A DNA stretch of 64,000 bases from Asticcacaulis endophyticus (lineage in GTDB: Bacteria > Pseudomonadota > Alphaproteobacteria > Caulobacterales > Caulobacteraceae), in assembly GCF_014652575.1 (NCBI RefSeq), contig NZ_BMZB01000001.1, positions 1,231,722-1,295,721 of the forward strand, read 5' to 3'. Below are positions 1 through 15,013 of this stretch, piece after piece (the first letter of the stretch is position 1; each line of letters starts with the position of its first letter). Position numbers and translations under genes: made by a program. Below the pieces are notes generated by a model that worked only from the letters and a program-made list of their open reading frames with translations, was not told the origin of the DNA and ran no database searches.

Positions 1-96
1 GATCCGGCATGAAATCCTGTCCGTTAAGCGCGGGGCGGTCGATTACCTTAACACCTATGTTGGCAAAAATGCATCAGTTTGGCACAACACGAATAA

Positions 97-111
97 TTGT
101 ATACGTTATTA
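97..111 (+). promoter_or_regulatory. Operator-like site 1 in the TonB-receptor promoter
   Basis: The sequence TTGTATACGTTATTA lies about 130 bases upstream of the TonB-dependent receptor. The same core, TTGTATACG then any base then TAT, recurs at 7556-7570 and, inverted, at 14961-14975, each time in a promoter region of this locus. The GTATAC centre is palindromic, as in sites of GntR-family regulators, but no regulator gene is visible here, so the factor is inferred. A TATAAT lies at 122-127. The 239 bases before the receptor hold no recognisable gene; a short open frame runs from position 2 to 112 and could be the tail of an upstream gene, but I do not recognise it. Confidence 0.5.
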
Positions 112-239
112 GGCATGATCGTATAATTTATAATTGACGCGACCTCTATACGGTGGTTCTGTCACGATTGTGTCAGAAATATTGCACCCTCGCTTTGGGC
201 GACGGGTAGCGTATCGCCTATCAGCATAAGGGGATTTTT

Positions 240-3200
240 ATGCAAATCAGTAAGAAACGTGCCTTAATGTTAGCCGGAGCGGCCTTTTCGGCCCTGCTCA
301 CCGGCCTTTCGGCGGCTCCTGTGTTTGCGCAGGATGCCCCTGCGGAACCGGCCGCCGAAGAGGCAGTCCAGGAAGTGGTTGTCACGGGTACGCGTATCCG
401 CCGCCCGAATCTCAAGAGCGCCTCACCGATCACCACGGTCGATGCTGCCGAAGTCAAGCTTCAGGGCGCCACCGGCGTTGACAGCTTCCTCGCTAAGCTG
501 CCGCAGATCGAAGCCGGCAATAACGAAAACCAGTCGAATAACTCCGACGGCACTGCGGGCGTTAACCTGCGCAGCCTGGGTGGCAACCGTGCGCTGGTGC
601 TGATCGACGGTCAGCGTTTCTTGCCAACCCTGGGTGTCGACCTGAACTTTGTGCCGTCAACTCTGGTGGAGCGCACGGACGTTCTGACCGGTGGTGCGTC
701 ATCGGTTTACGGCTCTGACGCCATGTCGGGTGTTGTCAACTTCATCATGCGCAAGAAGCTGAACGGCGTGCGCGTCGATGCGCAATACAGCATCTATAAC
801 CACCATAACGACAATGGCGGCCTGCGAACCATTCAGGGCAATAAAGGCATTGAACTGGCTGACAATCACGTTTGGGATGGTGAAAAGTACGACTTCAACA
901 TTGCGGCCGGTGGCAACGTAGACGACGGCAAGGGTAATATCACCGGCTACTTCGGCTACCGTAAGATGGAAGCTGTCCGGCAGGATTCCCGCGACTATTC
1001 TAACTGCGCCCTCGAATTCAACGACCCGGCTGGCGGCTCGTTCCGCTGCGGCGGGTCTGGCACACACGCTTACGGCTGGTTCTTACCGCAAAGCGGTCCA
1101 AGCAATGGCGTGCCGCTTGCCAACGCCAAAGACGGCTCAAAGACATGGGTCAGCAACGACTCGTCGTTTGCCTATAACTATGCGCCGGACAACTACATCC
1201 TGCGTAACTCCGAGCGTTATCAGGCCGGTGCATTCGCCAACTATATGTTCAATGATCATGCCGAAGTCTATGGCAGCTTCATGTTCATGGATGATCACTC
1301 GATAAGCCAAGTGGCCCCTTCGGCTATCTGGTCGGGCCGTGACTTCACCATTAACTGCGCCAACCCGTTCATGAGCGCTCAACAGGGTAACCTGCTGTGT
1401 GGTTCCAATTACGGAAATGCCGGTGTGGATATGACCACCTGGGCGTCCTACCGGGCCGCTACGGGCGAACCGCGCCGCAATGATATGCGTCACACCAACT
1501 ACCGCTTCACGGCAGGCCTGCGTGGCGATATCGTCGAAGGCTGGAGATACGACGCCAACTACATGCATGCAACCACGATTGGTCAGTTCAACTATCAGAA
1601 CGACATCAATCAGGACAAGGCTGAGCAGGCTCTGAACGCGGTGACGCGCAATGGTCAAACCGTCTGTTTTGATGAGTCGAATAACTGTAAACCTTTCGAT
1701 ATTTTCAGCGCCAATGGCCCATCGACCGAAGCCTATACCTTCGTTTATGCGCCGACCTTTACGCGCAATGAGCAGACCATCGATGTCTTCAACGCCTATG
1801 TCAGCGGTGATCTGGGCCAGTATGGCATCACCTCGCCTTGGGCAGCAGATGGTCTGGCGATCGTTCTGGGTGCTGAGCACCGTAAGGAATCGCTTGATGA
1901 ACGCCGTGACGAAAGCCAGCTTTCCTACGCGTCTAACGCGGATGGTAAGGTGTCTGCCGATGAATGGTTCACCGAAATCGAAGTTCCGATCGTGTCGGAT
2001 AAGCCTTTTATCCGCTCTTTGAACGCCTCTGTCGGCTATCGCAGCTCGACCTATAATGTTTCGTCGTCGACCTCGGAAGGCAGCGAAAAGAAGACTGAGA
2101 CCTCTAAGTTCGAAGTCCGCTACGCCCCGACCAGCGATATCCTGTTCCGCGCCAGCTACAATAAGGCCATGCGCGCTGCGAATATCACCGAACTGTTCGC
2201 CTCTCAGGCGGTCGGCAACGTCGCTCTGATCGATCCATGTTCTGTTAGCCAGATTGGGGCCCTTGGCGCCAATGCCGCGACCCTGTGTGCCCGTACGGGA
2301 GCTACCCCGGCACAACTGGCCCTCGGCATCATCGATACACAGGCTGATGTCGGTACGGCACTGGGCGGCGGTAACCCTGACCTGAGCCCTGAAGAAGCCG
2401 AAACCACGACCTATGGTTTCGTCTTTACCCCAGGCTTCGTTCCGGGACTGGCACTGAGCGTGGACTATTATGAAATCCATATCGATGGCTATATCGGTTC
2501 GGTTCAGGCCCAAACAGCGGTTTCGCAGTGTCTGAACACGGGCGATGCCTTCTACTGTGGTTTGATCCGTCGTAACCCGAACAACGGCGCACTGTATGGC
2601 AGCGATACCAGCGGCGGCTATGTGATCTCGACCAACGTCAACACCGGTTATCTGGAAACCAAAGGCATCGACTTTTCGGGTAGCTACCTTTGGACGGCGG
2701 GCTTCGGCAACGTAAACTTCTCGTTCGTGGGCACGCTGCTTGACTCCCTCGAAACCGAAGTGCTGCCGGGTCTGGGTTCCTATGACTGTAAGGGTTACTA
2801 CGGTGCCACCTGCGGTCAGCCGTCTCCGGAATGGCGTCACAATCTGCGCGCCACCTGGACCGTGCCGGGCGACAAGATCTGGGCCCCGACCACCGTGTCG
2901 ATCAACTGGCGTCACTTTGGTGAGACCAAGCTGTCCACCAACAGCACAGATCAGTACCTGACCGGTACCAAGTCGACCCTCAATGCCGAGATTAAGCCGT
3001 ACAACTACATTGATATCGCTGTGACCAAGGACCTGCCTTACGGTCTGGTGGCCCGCGCCGGTATCAACAACCTGTTCGACAAGGACCCGCCTTCGATCAT
3101 GGGTGGTCTGCTGGCTGAAAACGGCAACGGCAACACCTTCCCAAGCACCTACGACCCATTGGGCCGTATGTTGTTCATCGGGATTTCGTCCAAGTTCTAA
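240..3200 (+). CDS. TonB-dependent outer-membrane receptor
   Basis: A 986-residue outer-membrane receptor that would import a ligand using energy from TonB-ExbBD. Residues 1-30 are a signal peptide ending in VFA. A TonB-box-like stretch, EVVVTGTRI, lies at about 45-53, followed by a plug domain with GVNLRSLGGNRALVLIDG and VYGSDAMSGVVNFI. The long beta-barrel ends in phenylalanine (GISSKF), as expected for outer-membrane insertion. The start is preceded by AAGGGGATT. The length and N-terminus fit the large carbohydrate- or peptide-uptake receptors of Caulobacterales. The glycosidases and peptidases downstream suggest an oligosaccharide or glycopeptide ligand; the sequence alone does not fix it. 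A terminator follows, so it is probably transcribed alone from a promoter carrying operator-like site 1. Confidence 0.93.
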   Translation: MQISKKRALMLAGAAFSALLTGLSAAPVFAQDAPAEPAAEEAVQEVVVTGTRIRRPNLKSASPITTVDAAEVKLQGATGVDSFLAKLPQIEAGNNENQSNNSDGTAGVNLRSLGGNRALVLIDGQRFLPTLGVDLNFVPSTLVERTDVLTGGASSVYGSDAMSGVVNFIMRKKLNGVRVDAQYSIYNHHNDNGGLRTIQGNKGIELADNHVWDGEKYDFNIAAGGNVDDGKGNITGYFGYRKMEAVRQDSRDYSNCALEFNDPAGGSFRCGGSGTHAYGWFLPQSGPSNGVPLANAKDGSKTWVSNDSSFAYNYAPDNYILRNSERYQAGAFANYMFNDHAEVYGSFMFMDDHSISQVAPSAIWSGRDFTINCANPFMSAQQGNLLCGSNYGNAGVDMTTWASYRAATGEPRRNDMRHTNYRFTAGLRGDIVEGWRYDANYMHATTIGQFNYQNDINQDKAEQALNAVTRNGQTVCFDESNNCKPFDIFSANGPSTEAYTFVYAPTFTRNEQTIDVFNAYVSGDLGQYGITSPWAADGLAIVLGAEHRKESLDERRDESQLSYASNADGKVSADEWFTEIEVPIVSDKPFIRSLNASVGYRSSTYNVSSSTSEGSEKKTETSKFEVRYAPTSDILFRASYNKAMRAANITELFASQAVGNVALIDPCSVSQIGALGANAATLCARTGATPAQLALGIIDTQADVGTALGGGNPDLSPEEAETTTYGFVFTPGFVPGLALSVDYYEIHIDGYIGSVQAQTAVSQCLNTGDAFYCGLIRRNPNNGALYGSDTSGGYVISTNVNTGYLETKGIDFSGSYLWTAGFGNVNFSFVGTLLDSLETEVLPGLGSYDCKGYYGATCGQPSPEWRHNLRATWTVPGDKIWAPTTVSINWRHFGETKLSTNSTDQYLTGTKSTLNAEIKPYNYIDIAVTKDLPYGLVARAGINNLFDKDPPSIMGGLLAENGNGNTFPSTYDPLGRMLFIGISSKF

Positions 3201-3213
3201 TCTAATCCCCCCG

Positions 3214-3247
3214 AACGGGCGGGTAGCTTCGGCTACCTGCCCGTTTT
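3214..3247 (+). terminator. Rho-independent terminator after the TonB receptor
   Basis: A 14-bp stem with one G-T pair (3214-3227 with 3232-3245) closes on a TTCG tetraloop and is followed by a short T run. It lies 14 bases after the receptor stop codon, separating it from the next gene. Confidence 0.85.
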
Positions 3248-3359
3248 ACGTTTCAGTCCATCTTTGATGGGCCTGAAATCAAAGCGTCGGCATGCCAAAA
3301 CGATTGAGGCACGTCCGGCGCTTTTTTATTTGCATCAGCATCAAATATCGGAGGCCGGT

Positions 3360-5702
3360 ATGCCAAGCAGCTTTAATCGCCGCAGCTTTCTCAAAGGATC
3401 AACGCTGGCAGGGGTAGGCGTTGCCGCCGCAGCACCTGTCGCCATCGCAGCCCCTAAACTGTTGCCAGTCGATCAGGTATCGACGCAGGGGCAATCGCGC
3501 CTGTCGACCTTTACGTCGGACGGAACGCAATGGACGGTCTATGAGGATCAGAGCCGCCGCGACGGCCCGATCAGCTTTGTCTCAACGAAGGGCGCATTCG
3601 CCCTCGATAAACGTCTGGCGGCCTGTTTCGACGATATAAAGCCGTCCTATCTGGGGCTGGCGCTCAAGGATATCTGTCTGGCGGACGCTGATTTGCTGGC
3701 GGATAAGCTGCTGGAAAACGGTGATCCTGATCCGGAGCAGGTGCGTCGTGCCGCCCCGCCGCTGGGGTGGAACTACACGCGCGAATCCCTGTGGTGGCGG
3801 ATGCCGTGGACCAATTTTGTCGGTACCCGTCAGCAGGGCGACACCATGCCGATCTTCCCCAACGGGCGCACGCGCGGCTACCGGCCGGAACATGATTTTC
3901 CGGAACTGGAGGGCGATGACGGGGTTAAAACCCGCTGGGAAGGGCTGCTCGGCGGTTGGCTGCCCGCGATCCATAAGATCATTCAGGTGTCCGACACCCG
4001 CTATTACGACCTGCTGGTGTTTGCCGATGTGACGGCCCCCGATGAACTGTTGGTGCAAACCTGGCACCGCACCGTACAGTACGATAACGGCAAGGCCGTC
4101 AAGACCAGTTTCGGATATTCCTACGCACCATTCCCGCCGCGCCGCACCGTGCCGAGCGCTGAAGATTTTTATGCGGCTCTGTTGGCCTTTGCCGGTTACT
4201 GGCAGAATGAGGTCAAGGATCAGGCGGCGGTGACCCTGCCGGATAAAGCCTTGGCCGACATGGTCAGCCATGCCTTTGCCAAGGAACTGATCACCCGTCC
4301 GCGCGGGGTCTATCCCAAATACGGCGTGGTTGACCGCGACTATTTCGGGCCGGAATATGATGGATTTCAGGACATTCTGACCTCATCGCTTTACGCCAAT
4401 CTGGAGTGGGGTCGCTTCGATCAGGCCAAGGCCGTGCTGGAAAACTATTTTGATCAGTTTGTCTATGATGACGGCATGATCAATATGCGCGGGCCGGAAG
4501 TGGCCCAGTTTGGTCTGACCCTGAGCTTGCTGGCGCGCTATCTGCATTACACCGGTGATCTGGCGACCCTTAAAAAATATGCCGGTAAGATCAGCAATAC
4601 CGCCGTCCTGTTGGCGGAAATGCATGATCTGAGCCTTAAGAAACCGGTGACTGATGCGGGCTTTGGCCTGATCGACGGCTGGAGCGAGTCCGATGCCTGT
4701 CTGCATCCGGACCCCAGCCTGTGGTGGAAGCCGTACTGGAACAATTCTTCGTTCACGATCCGGGGCTGGCGCGACCTTGCGCGCGTCTGGCCGCTGATCA
4801 GCCCGGATCAGGCGGGGCAGGCCGCAGGCTGGAACCGCCGCGCCGATCAGTTGCAGGCCCAGTTGGTCAAGTCAGTGCGCGCCAATGTCCGTCATGACCT
4901 GAAACCGGCCTATCTGGGTGTTTTGCCGGGCCTCAAGCAGACCCACCGTGAGGCCCTGGCCGAAGCGCGCGCTAAGAAACAACGTACGGAGCAAGGCTGG
5001 GCCCACCGCGTCTATGCTGAGTTGCTGCACGCCGATGTGCTGCCGGATGATCTGGCCGACATAGTCATCGATGCGGTGCGTGGTCATGGCGGCACCTCGA
5101 TCGGTGTGCTGGCCAATTTCTCGCCGGCCAATGAAACTAATCGCGACCAGTTGGGCTTTATCTCCTATGGTTATGCCCAGCAATTGTTGCGATCAGATCG
5201 TATCGAGGAATATCTGCTGTTCCTGCATTCGCACCGCTATCATTCTCATACGCCGGGCACCTGGGTGGCCGGTGAGGTGTCGGACATTGACGGTGGCCTG
5301 CCGCTCTATTGCGTACCGGCACAACTGACGATCCCCAAGCTGGTGCGCTGGGCGCTGGTATTCGAAGCCTCCGATGCCGACACGCTTTATCTGGGACGGG
5401 CGATCGCGCGTGACTGGATCGCATCGGGAGAACCTGTGGCCATAACGGGCGCGCCGACCCGCTGGGGTGCGGTTGATTTCAGCGTACAGGGGCAGGGGGC
5501 ATCGATCCGCGGTCAGGTGGCGTTTGCCGGTCAGTCGCGACCAAAAGAGGTTCATCTGCGGTTGCGGGTGCCCAAGGGTAAGACGCTGCGGCGGGTGCTG
5601 ATTAACGGCAAATCCGCCCGTATCGTCGGCCGACAAAAGGATACCGTGGTGTTCTCACCAGCGGGTGTTGCGGCGTTTACTATTGAGGCGGTGTTAGCCT
5701 AA
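3360..5702 (+). CDS. Tat-exported putative glycoside hydrolase, six-hairpin type
   Basis: A 780-residue exported protein of uncertain family. The ATG at 3360 is chosen over one 96 bases upstream because GGAGGCCGG precedes it and it opens directly on a twin-arginine signal (FNRRSFLKG). The middle of the protein, about residues 290-650, has the aromatic-rich helical pattern of (alpha/alpha)6 glycosidases, for example GWSESDACL and PEVAQFGLTLSLL; acidic residues there could be catalytic, but I cannot assign them. The last 100 residues look like a beta-sandwich accessory domain. Its place between a TonB receptor and GH127 and GH2 enzymes supports a periplasmic role in glycan breakdown. I do not recognise the exact CAZy family. 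It ends at a terminator shared with the convergent gene. Confidence 0.7.
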   Translation: MPSSFNRRSFLKGSTLAGVGVAAAAPVAIAAPKLLPVDQVSTQGQSRLSTFTSDGTQWTVYEDQSRRDGPISFVSTKGAFALDKRLAACFDDIKPSYLGLALKDICLADADLLADKLLENGDPDPEQVRRAAPPLGWNYTRESLWWRMPWTNFVGTRQQGDTMPIFPNGRTRGYRPEHDFPELEGDDGVKTRWEGLLGGWLPAIHKIIQVSDTRYYDLLVFADVTAPDELLVQTWHRTVQYDNGKAVKTSFGYSYAPFPPRRTVPSAEDFYAALLAFAGYWQNEVKDQAAVTLPDKALADMVSHAFAKELITRPRGVYPKYGVVDRDYFGPEYDGFQDILTSSLYANLEWGRFDQAKAVLENYFDQFVYDDGMINMRGPEVAQFGLTLSLLARYLHYTGDLATLKKYAGKISNTAVLLAEMHDLSLKKPVTDAGFGLIDGWSESDACLHPDPSLWWKPYWNNSSFTIRGWRDLARVWPLISPDQAGQAAGWNRRADQLQAQLVKSVRANVRHDLKPAYLGVLPGLKQTHREALAEARAKKQRTEQGWAHRVYAELLHADVLPDDLADIVIDAVRGHGGTSIGVLANFSPANETNRDQLGFISYGYAQQLLRSDRIEEYLLFLHSHRYHSHTPGTWVAGEVSDIDGGLPLYCVPAQLTIPKLVRWALVFEASDADTLYLGRAIARDWIASGEPVAITGAPTRWGAVDFSVQGQGASIRGQVAFAGQSRPKEVHLRLRVPKGKTLRRVLINGKSARIVGRQKDTVVFSPAGVAAFTIEAVLA

Positions 5703-5711
5703 AATAAAAAG

Positions 5712-5735
5712 AAGAGGGGCTTTTCGGCCCCTCTT
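5712..5735. terminator. Bidirectional terminator between convergent genes
   Basis: A perfect 9-bp stem, AAGAGGGGC with GCCCCTCTT, and a 6-base loop lie between the stop codons of two convergent genes. A-rich sequence on one side and T-rich on the other allow it to work in both directions. Confidence 0.85.
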
Positions 5736-5736
5736 T

Positions 5737-7515
5737 TCATTTGTCATCGCTGTACGGACTTTGGCCGCCGCTCGCGATAAACTGATCTGTGCGCGTCTCG
5801 ATCACCGGCAAAGGTACCGAACCCAGATCGAGCATGGCGTCGTGGAAATTGCGGATGTCGAACCTGTCGCCCAATGCGGCTTCGGCCCGGCGGCGGGCCT
5901 TCCAGATCGCCAGTTCGCCCATATAGTAGCTGAGCGCCTGACCCGGCGTGTTGATGTAGCGGTCAGTCTCGGTGGTGATTTCATGCTCACTGAGTGCCGT
6001 GTTATCGCGCAGGAACGCCAGCGCCTGATCACGGGTCCAGCCCTTGGCATGCATGCCGGTATCGACCACCAGTCGGCAGGCGCGCCACATCTGATAGGTC
6101 AGCATGCCGAAATGTTCATAAGGGGTGTGATACATGCCCATCTCGACCCCCAGCCGTTCGGCATACAGCGCCCAGCCTTCGCCGTAAGCCGAAATATAAC
6201 CGTTCTGACGAAACTCCGGCAGGGTTTTGTTTTCCAGCGCAAACGGCATCTGCATGGCGTGGCCCGGTGCCCCTTCGTGCAACACCAGTGCGGGCAGGGT
6301 ATAGAGCGGACGCGATTTAAGATTATAGGTGTTGAGGATCAGAACCCCCGGCCCGCCATTGCCGCCGGTATTGAACGGCGCGATGGCTTCCGGCGTCGGG
6401 ATAACGGCAAAGCGCTGACGCGGCAGACGACCGAACCAGGTGGCGGATTTGCCGTCAAATTCTTTTGAAATCCACGCGCCGCGATCAAGGAATTGCTGCG
6501 GTGTATTGACATAGAACTGCGGGTCGGTGCGCAGGAAATCGTTGAATTCCTGTAGCGTGCCGGAGAACTTGACCTGCTTCATGACCTCAAGCATTTCGGC
6601 CCTGATCTTGGCCACTTCGTCGAGGCCGATCTGATGAATCTGGTCAGGCGTCATATCCAGCGTGACATACTCACGGATCAGGGCCTGATAATAGCTTTTA
6701 CCGTCGGGCAGGTCATAGGCCGCAATCGTGGTGCGCGCCTTGGGCATATATTCGCTGCGCAAGAAAACCAGCAGTTTTTTATGCGCGGGGATAACCTTAT
6801 CGGTGATGGCCTGTAGTCCCAGACGGCGTAATTCAGCCTGTGTCTGCGCGGGGATCGAGGCGGGCAGGGTTTTGAACGGCGCATAGAAATTGGTATCCTC
6901 TACCGCCTTACCATCATAAGGGATGGCTACCGACGAGTCGCGCCCCTGAATGGAAATGCGCGAGGGCGTAAAGCCGCGTTTCAATCCCGCACTGAGATTA
7001 TCCGTGCTCTGATCAAAGAAGCGCGGCACGTCGTTCAGCCAGGCGATATAGCGCCGATACTCAGCTTCGGTGCGCAGGTTTTTGGGGGTGCCCCAGCTCA
7101 GGCCGTTCCAGAAGCCGAAGTTCATCTCAAAATTGCGAAAATTCTGATCTGTCAGTTGGGTGTCGATCTGATGGCGGTAGACGATATAGTTGATCTGTTG
7201 TTCGCCAGACAGTGTCTTCGGATCGATGCGGTCAAGGGCGGCCTTAACCTCAAGCCACTTTTTCAGTTTGGCGCTCTGCGCAGCCTTTGAGACGTCGGGC
7301 AGGCGGTCCGGCGTTTCGTCGCCTTCGCGCGGGCCAAGGCTTTGCCGCCATGTCCATTCCGCCTCATAGATGGCGGTGAATGCTGCATCGGGAGATGCAG
7401 CGGCTGCCGCGCTTTCGGCAGCCGCAACCGTGGCCATCGTGCCTGAAAACAAACTGGTGGTCAGGTATAGGCTCATCAGCAGTGGGCGCACCGGTGTCGG
7501 GGGAACTAACGGCAT
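5737..7515 (-). CDS. Exported DUF885 family putative metallopeptidase
   Basis: A 592-residue DUF885 protein. The family is poorly characterised but carries a zinc-peptidase-like motif, seen here as HEGAPGH near residues 412-420, followed by GEGWALYAE, which could supply another ligand. The ATG at 7515 is chosen because an ORF extension upstream would run through operator-like site 2; GAGGCAAG lies just before it. The N-terminus is hydrophobic and ends in an alanine-rich stretch, so export is likely. It is divergent from the GH127 gene and shares its promoter region. A second DUF885 gene at 15014 is a paralogue with the same start of the mature region (IYEAEWTWRQ here, LYEAEWTWRQ there). Peptide bond cleavage in the periplasm is inferred from family and context. 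Confidence 0.85.
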   Translation of the reverse strand: MPLVPPTPVRPLLMSLYLTTSLFSGTMATVAAAESAAAAASPDAAFTAIYEAEWTWRQSLGPREGDETPDRLPDVSKAAQSAKLKKWLEVKAALDRIDPKTLSGEQQINYIVYRHQIDTQLTDQNFRNFEMNFGFWNGLSWGTPKNLRTEAEYRRYIAWLNDVPRFFDQSTDNLSAGLKRGFTPSRISIQGRDSSVAIPYDGKAVEDTNFYAPFKTLPASIPAQTQAELRRLGLQAITDKVIPAHKKLLVFLRSEYMPKARTTIAAYDLPDGKSYYQALIREYVTLDMTPDQIHQIGLDEVAKIRAEMLEVMKQVKFSGTLQEFNDFLRTDPQFYVNTPQQFLDRGAWISKEFDGKSATWFGRLPRQRFAVIPTPEAIAPFNTGGNGGPGVLILNTYNLKSRPLYTLPALVLHEGAPGHAMQMPFALENKTLPEFRQNGYISAYGEGWALYAERLGVEMGMYHTPYEHFGMLTYQMWRACRLVVDTGMHAKGWTRDQALAFLRDNTALSEHEITTETDRYINTPGQALSYYMGELAIWKARRRAEAALGDRFDIRNFHDAMLDLGSVPLPVIETRTDQFIASGGQSPYSDDK

Positions 7516-7555
7516 CTTTAGACTTGCCTCATGAAATATTACAGCTATGTTGAAA

Positions 7556-7570
7556 TTGTATACGGTATAA
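7556..7570 (+). promoter_or_regulatory. Operator-like site 2 between DUF885 and GH127 genes
   Basis: The sequence TTGTATACGGTATAA lies in the 95-base region between two divergent genes, 41 bases from one start and 40 from the other. It matches the sites at 97-111 and 14961-14975, so one regulator could control both genes. The regulator is not in the window. Confidence 0.5.
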
Positions 7571-7610
7571 TTAATCCTGTGCAACATCCTTTGTCCGTGA
7601 GAGGCTTGCC

Positions 7611-13156
<5,546 letters not shown>

Positions 13157-13222
13157 GGGCAGGTCACACCGGCGACACATTGCGGCCTGATGCTGTGTTC
13201 CATAGGTTTCATGAGGTCTGTG

Positions 13223-13732
13223 ATGATTAAGCTAATGGCGGTTATGGGTGTGGCGGCGCTGGTTTTGGGTGGGTGCGCGGCCATGCCGATGGGCGGTGCA
13301 ACTCCCGATGCCACCGAGACCTTGTCCGTGTCGGTCGGGCCTTGCTTTGGGTTCTGCCCGGTCTATAAGGTGTCGGTGACGCCGCAGGGTTTGGTCAGCT
13401 ATGACGGCGAGCGCCACACAGCGGTTTTAGGGACCCGCACCCTTGATAAAGGGCCGCGCGGTTATCGCGCCGTCAGTCAAAAGCTGTCGGCGTTCAAACC
13501 AACCCGCGGACAAACGGCGGATACCCAGTGCGAGCAGCGCATCAGCGATCAGCAGCATTACCGCATCGCCTGGACCGCCACCGATGGCACTGAAACCGTG
13601 CTTCAGCATGACAAGGGCTGCCGCTCACCCGCCAATGACCAGCTTAACAAGGTTCTGGAAAGCCTGCCACAAACTCTGGGCATTAGTGACTGGGCCAAGC
13701 AGGAAACCCGGCCCGGCGTTTCGCGCGGGTAA
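13223..13732 (+). CDS. Small lipoprotein with DUF6438-like domain
   Basis: A 169-residue lipoprotein. The ATG at 13223 is chosen because GAGGT sits 5 bases before it. The signal ends in the lipobox LGGC, so the mature protein is anchored by its N-terminal cysteine. After a linker comes a domain starting GPCFGFCPVYKVSVTPQG, the pattern of DUF6438, whose function is unknown; two later cysteines could pair with these. It lies 66 bases after the GH2 gene on the same strand and could be the operon's last gene. The DUF assignment is from memory of the motif. An alpha-proteobacterial repeat begins at its stop codon. Confidence 0.75.
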   Translation: MIKLMAVMGVAALVLGGCAAMPMGGATPDATETLSVSVGPCFGFCPVYKVSVTPQGLVSYDGERHTAVLGTRTLDKGPRGYRAVSQKLSAFKPTRGQTADTQCEQRISDQQHYRIAWTATDGTETVLQHDKGCRSPANDQLNKVLESLPQTLGISDWAKQETRPGVSRG

Positions 13733-13785
13733 GCACTTTCCAAAAGTGTGAAGCGGTTTTTGGACTCAAAAGTGCGATAAAATAA
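13732..13785. repeat. Alphaproteobacterial intergenic palindromic repeat, copy 1
   Basis: Directly after the lipoprotein stop lies AGCACTTTCCAAAAGTG, then AAGCGGTTTTTGGAC, then AAAAGTGCG. This resembles a repeat seen in very many alphaproteobacterial intergenic regions, with imperfect dyad symmetry around a CGGTTTT core. It lies between convergent genes and may help end transcription. A related copy is at 35435-35500. Confidence 0.55.
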
Positions 13786-13791
13786 GCCTGA

Positions 13792-14892
13792 TTATTTCTG
13801 CGTCTTTTTCAGCAGGGCGGTCAGGTCATCCTTCCAGAACTTCGCCCAGGTGTGGGTGCCGTGGCCGCGCGTGTCTGGTGACGACGGGATCAGGCGATAG
13901 GTCACGCTGCTCAGGCGCGGCAGGGCTTTTTCCGGTATGCCCAACTCTGGCGGATTGATGAAGTCATCGCCGGAATTGATCCAAACGGTCGGTGCGGTGA
14001 TTTTTTCCAGGTTAGGCCACGGATTATAGGTGCGTGAGGCGTCGAACTGATAAATGAAATCATTGGCATCACGCGACGCAATATCCTTTTCAATCCGTTC
14101 ACGGATATTGACCTCAGCCTGTGCGCGGGTCGGGAACTGGGCCTGAAGATATTCAGGCGCGCTGCCCGCCATGACCGACAGGGCCGCCGCGGTGCGCAGG
14201 CCCTGAACCGGCTGGGTTGTGTAGTTGCCGCCTTGCCAGACCGGATCAGCACGGATGGCATCCATAGCAGCGACGCGCCACATGCGGTTACGGCCGGCGA
14301 TCTCAACCGGCTGACACGCCATGGGCATGAGGGCGTCGGCAAAATCAGGGTGCGCCTCCGCCCACACAAAAATATGCATGCAGCCCATCGACGTGCCGAA
14401 AATCAGCCGCAGATGGTCGATCTTAAGCGCGCTTTTCAGCATCTGGCGCTGGGCTTCGACCATGTCGTCATAATCATATTTCGGGAACGCCATGCGCAGC
14501 CCATCGCTGGGTTTAGACGACGCGCCATGACCGATATTGTCAGGCAGGATGATGAAATAGCGAGTGATATCGAGCGGCTGACCGGGGCCGTAAAGCTCAT
14601 CTGCAAACTGCGGCACCAGAAACTGCGCGCCTGAGCCACCGGTGCCGTGCAGGATCATAACCGCATTATCGACCTGACCCTTGGCATCATAGTGCGGCGT
14701 GCCCAACGTGCGATAATTCATCTTCAATTCGCTTAAGGTTTCGCCGGACTTAAAGCGAAAATCCTTCAGGGTCACGCTGGCCTGTTTGGCGGCACTGGCA
14801 TCAAACGCCATGACGGGACTGGATGCCAAAACCGCTCCGATAAGAGCGGTAGCCAGATGTACTTTAAAGGATTTCAACCTCAGTTTGGTCAT
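13792..14892 (-). CDS. Exported MetX-like alpha/beta hydrolase
   Basis: A 366-residue alpha/beta hydrolase of the homoserine acetyltransferase-like branch. The nucleophile elbow is GTSMG, the oxyanion region LHGTGGSG, and the C-terminal acid and histidine are probably in NSGDDFINPP and RGHGTHTW. The start at 14892 has CGGAG eight bases upstream and opens on a signal peptide ending PVMA; the ORF can be extended upstream only by running through operator-like site 3. A periplasmic location argues against methionine synthesis; an esterase role, for example removing acyl groups from the substrate of this locus, is an inference. It is divergent from the second DUF885 gene. Confidence 0.82.
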   Translation of the reverse strand: MTKLRLKSFKVHLATALIGAVLASSPVMAFDASAAKQASVTLKDFRFKSGETLSELKMNYRTLGTPHYDAKGQVDNAVMILHGTGGSGAQFLVPQFADELYGPGQPLDITRYFIILPDNIGHGASSKPSDGLRMAFPKYDYDDMVEAQRQMLKSALKIDHLRLIFGTSMGCMHIFVWAEAHPDFADALMPMACQPVEIAGRNRMWRVAAMDAIRADPVWQGGNYTTQPVQGLRTAAALSVMAGSAPEYLQAQFPTRAQAEVNIRERIEKDIASRDANDFIYQFDASRTYNPWPNLEKITAPTVWINSGDDFINPPELGIPEKALPRLSSVTYRLIPSSPDTRGHGTHTWAKFWKDDLTALLKKTQK

Positions 14893-14960
14893 GACGGGCT
14901 CCGGTAAGCGGTTGCGCGATAAAAGACGCGTGAACGGGCGGGCTAAGTGTTGACACCAAA

Positions 14961-14975
14961 GTATATCGTATACAA
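14961..14975 (-). promoter_or_regulatory. Operator-like site 3 between hydrolase and DUF885 genes
   Basis: On the minus strand the sequence is TTGTATACGATATAC, matching sites 1 and 2 in TTGTATACG and the following TAT. It lies between two divergent genes, 69 bases from the hydrolase start and 39 from the DUF885 start. A TTGACA at 14950-14955 on the plus strand is next to it, so a bound protein could block or assist that promoter. Confidence 0.5.
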
Positions 14976-15013
14976 CATACAATTCGGTGATGTTCAAACA
15001 GGTGGCAGGGATT

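Noticed and set aside
2-112. Short open frame at the window start that could be the 3' end of a gene
   Set aside because: Only 36 codons with no recognisable motif, and it runs into operator-like site 1; kept only as a remark.
1137-2915. 592-codon open frame antisense to the TonB receptor
   Set aside because: It is a shadow of the receptor's codon pattern: low-complexity, no family motifs, and no ribosome site.
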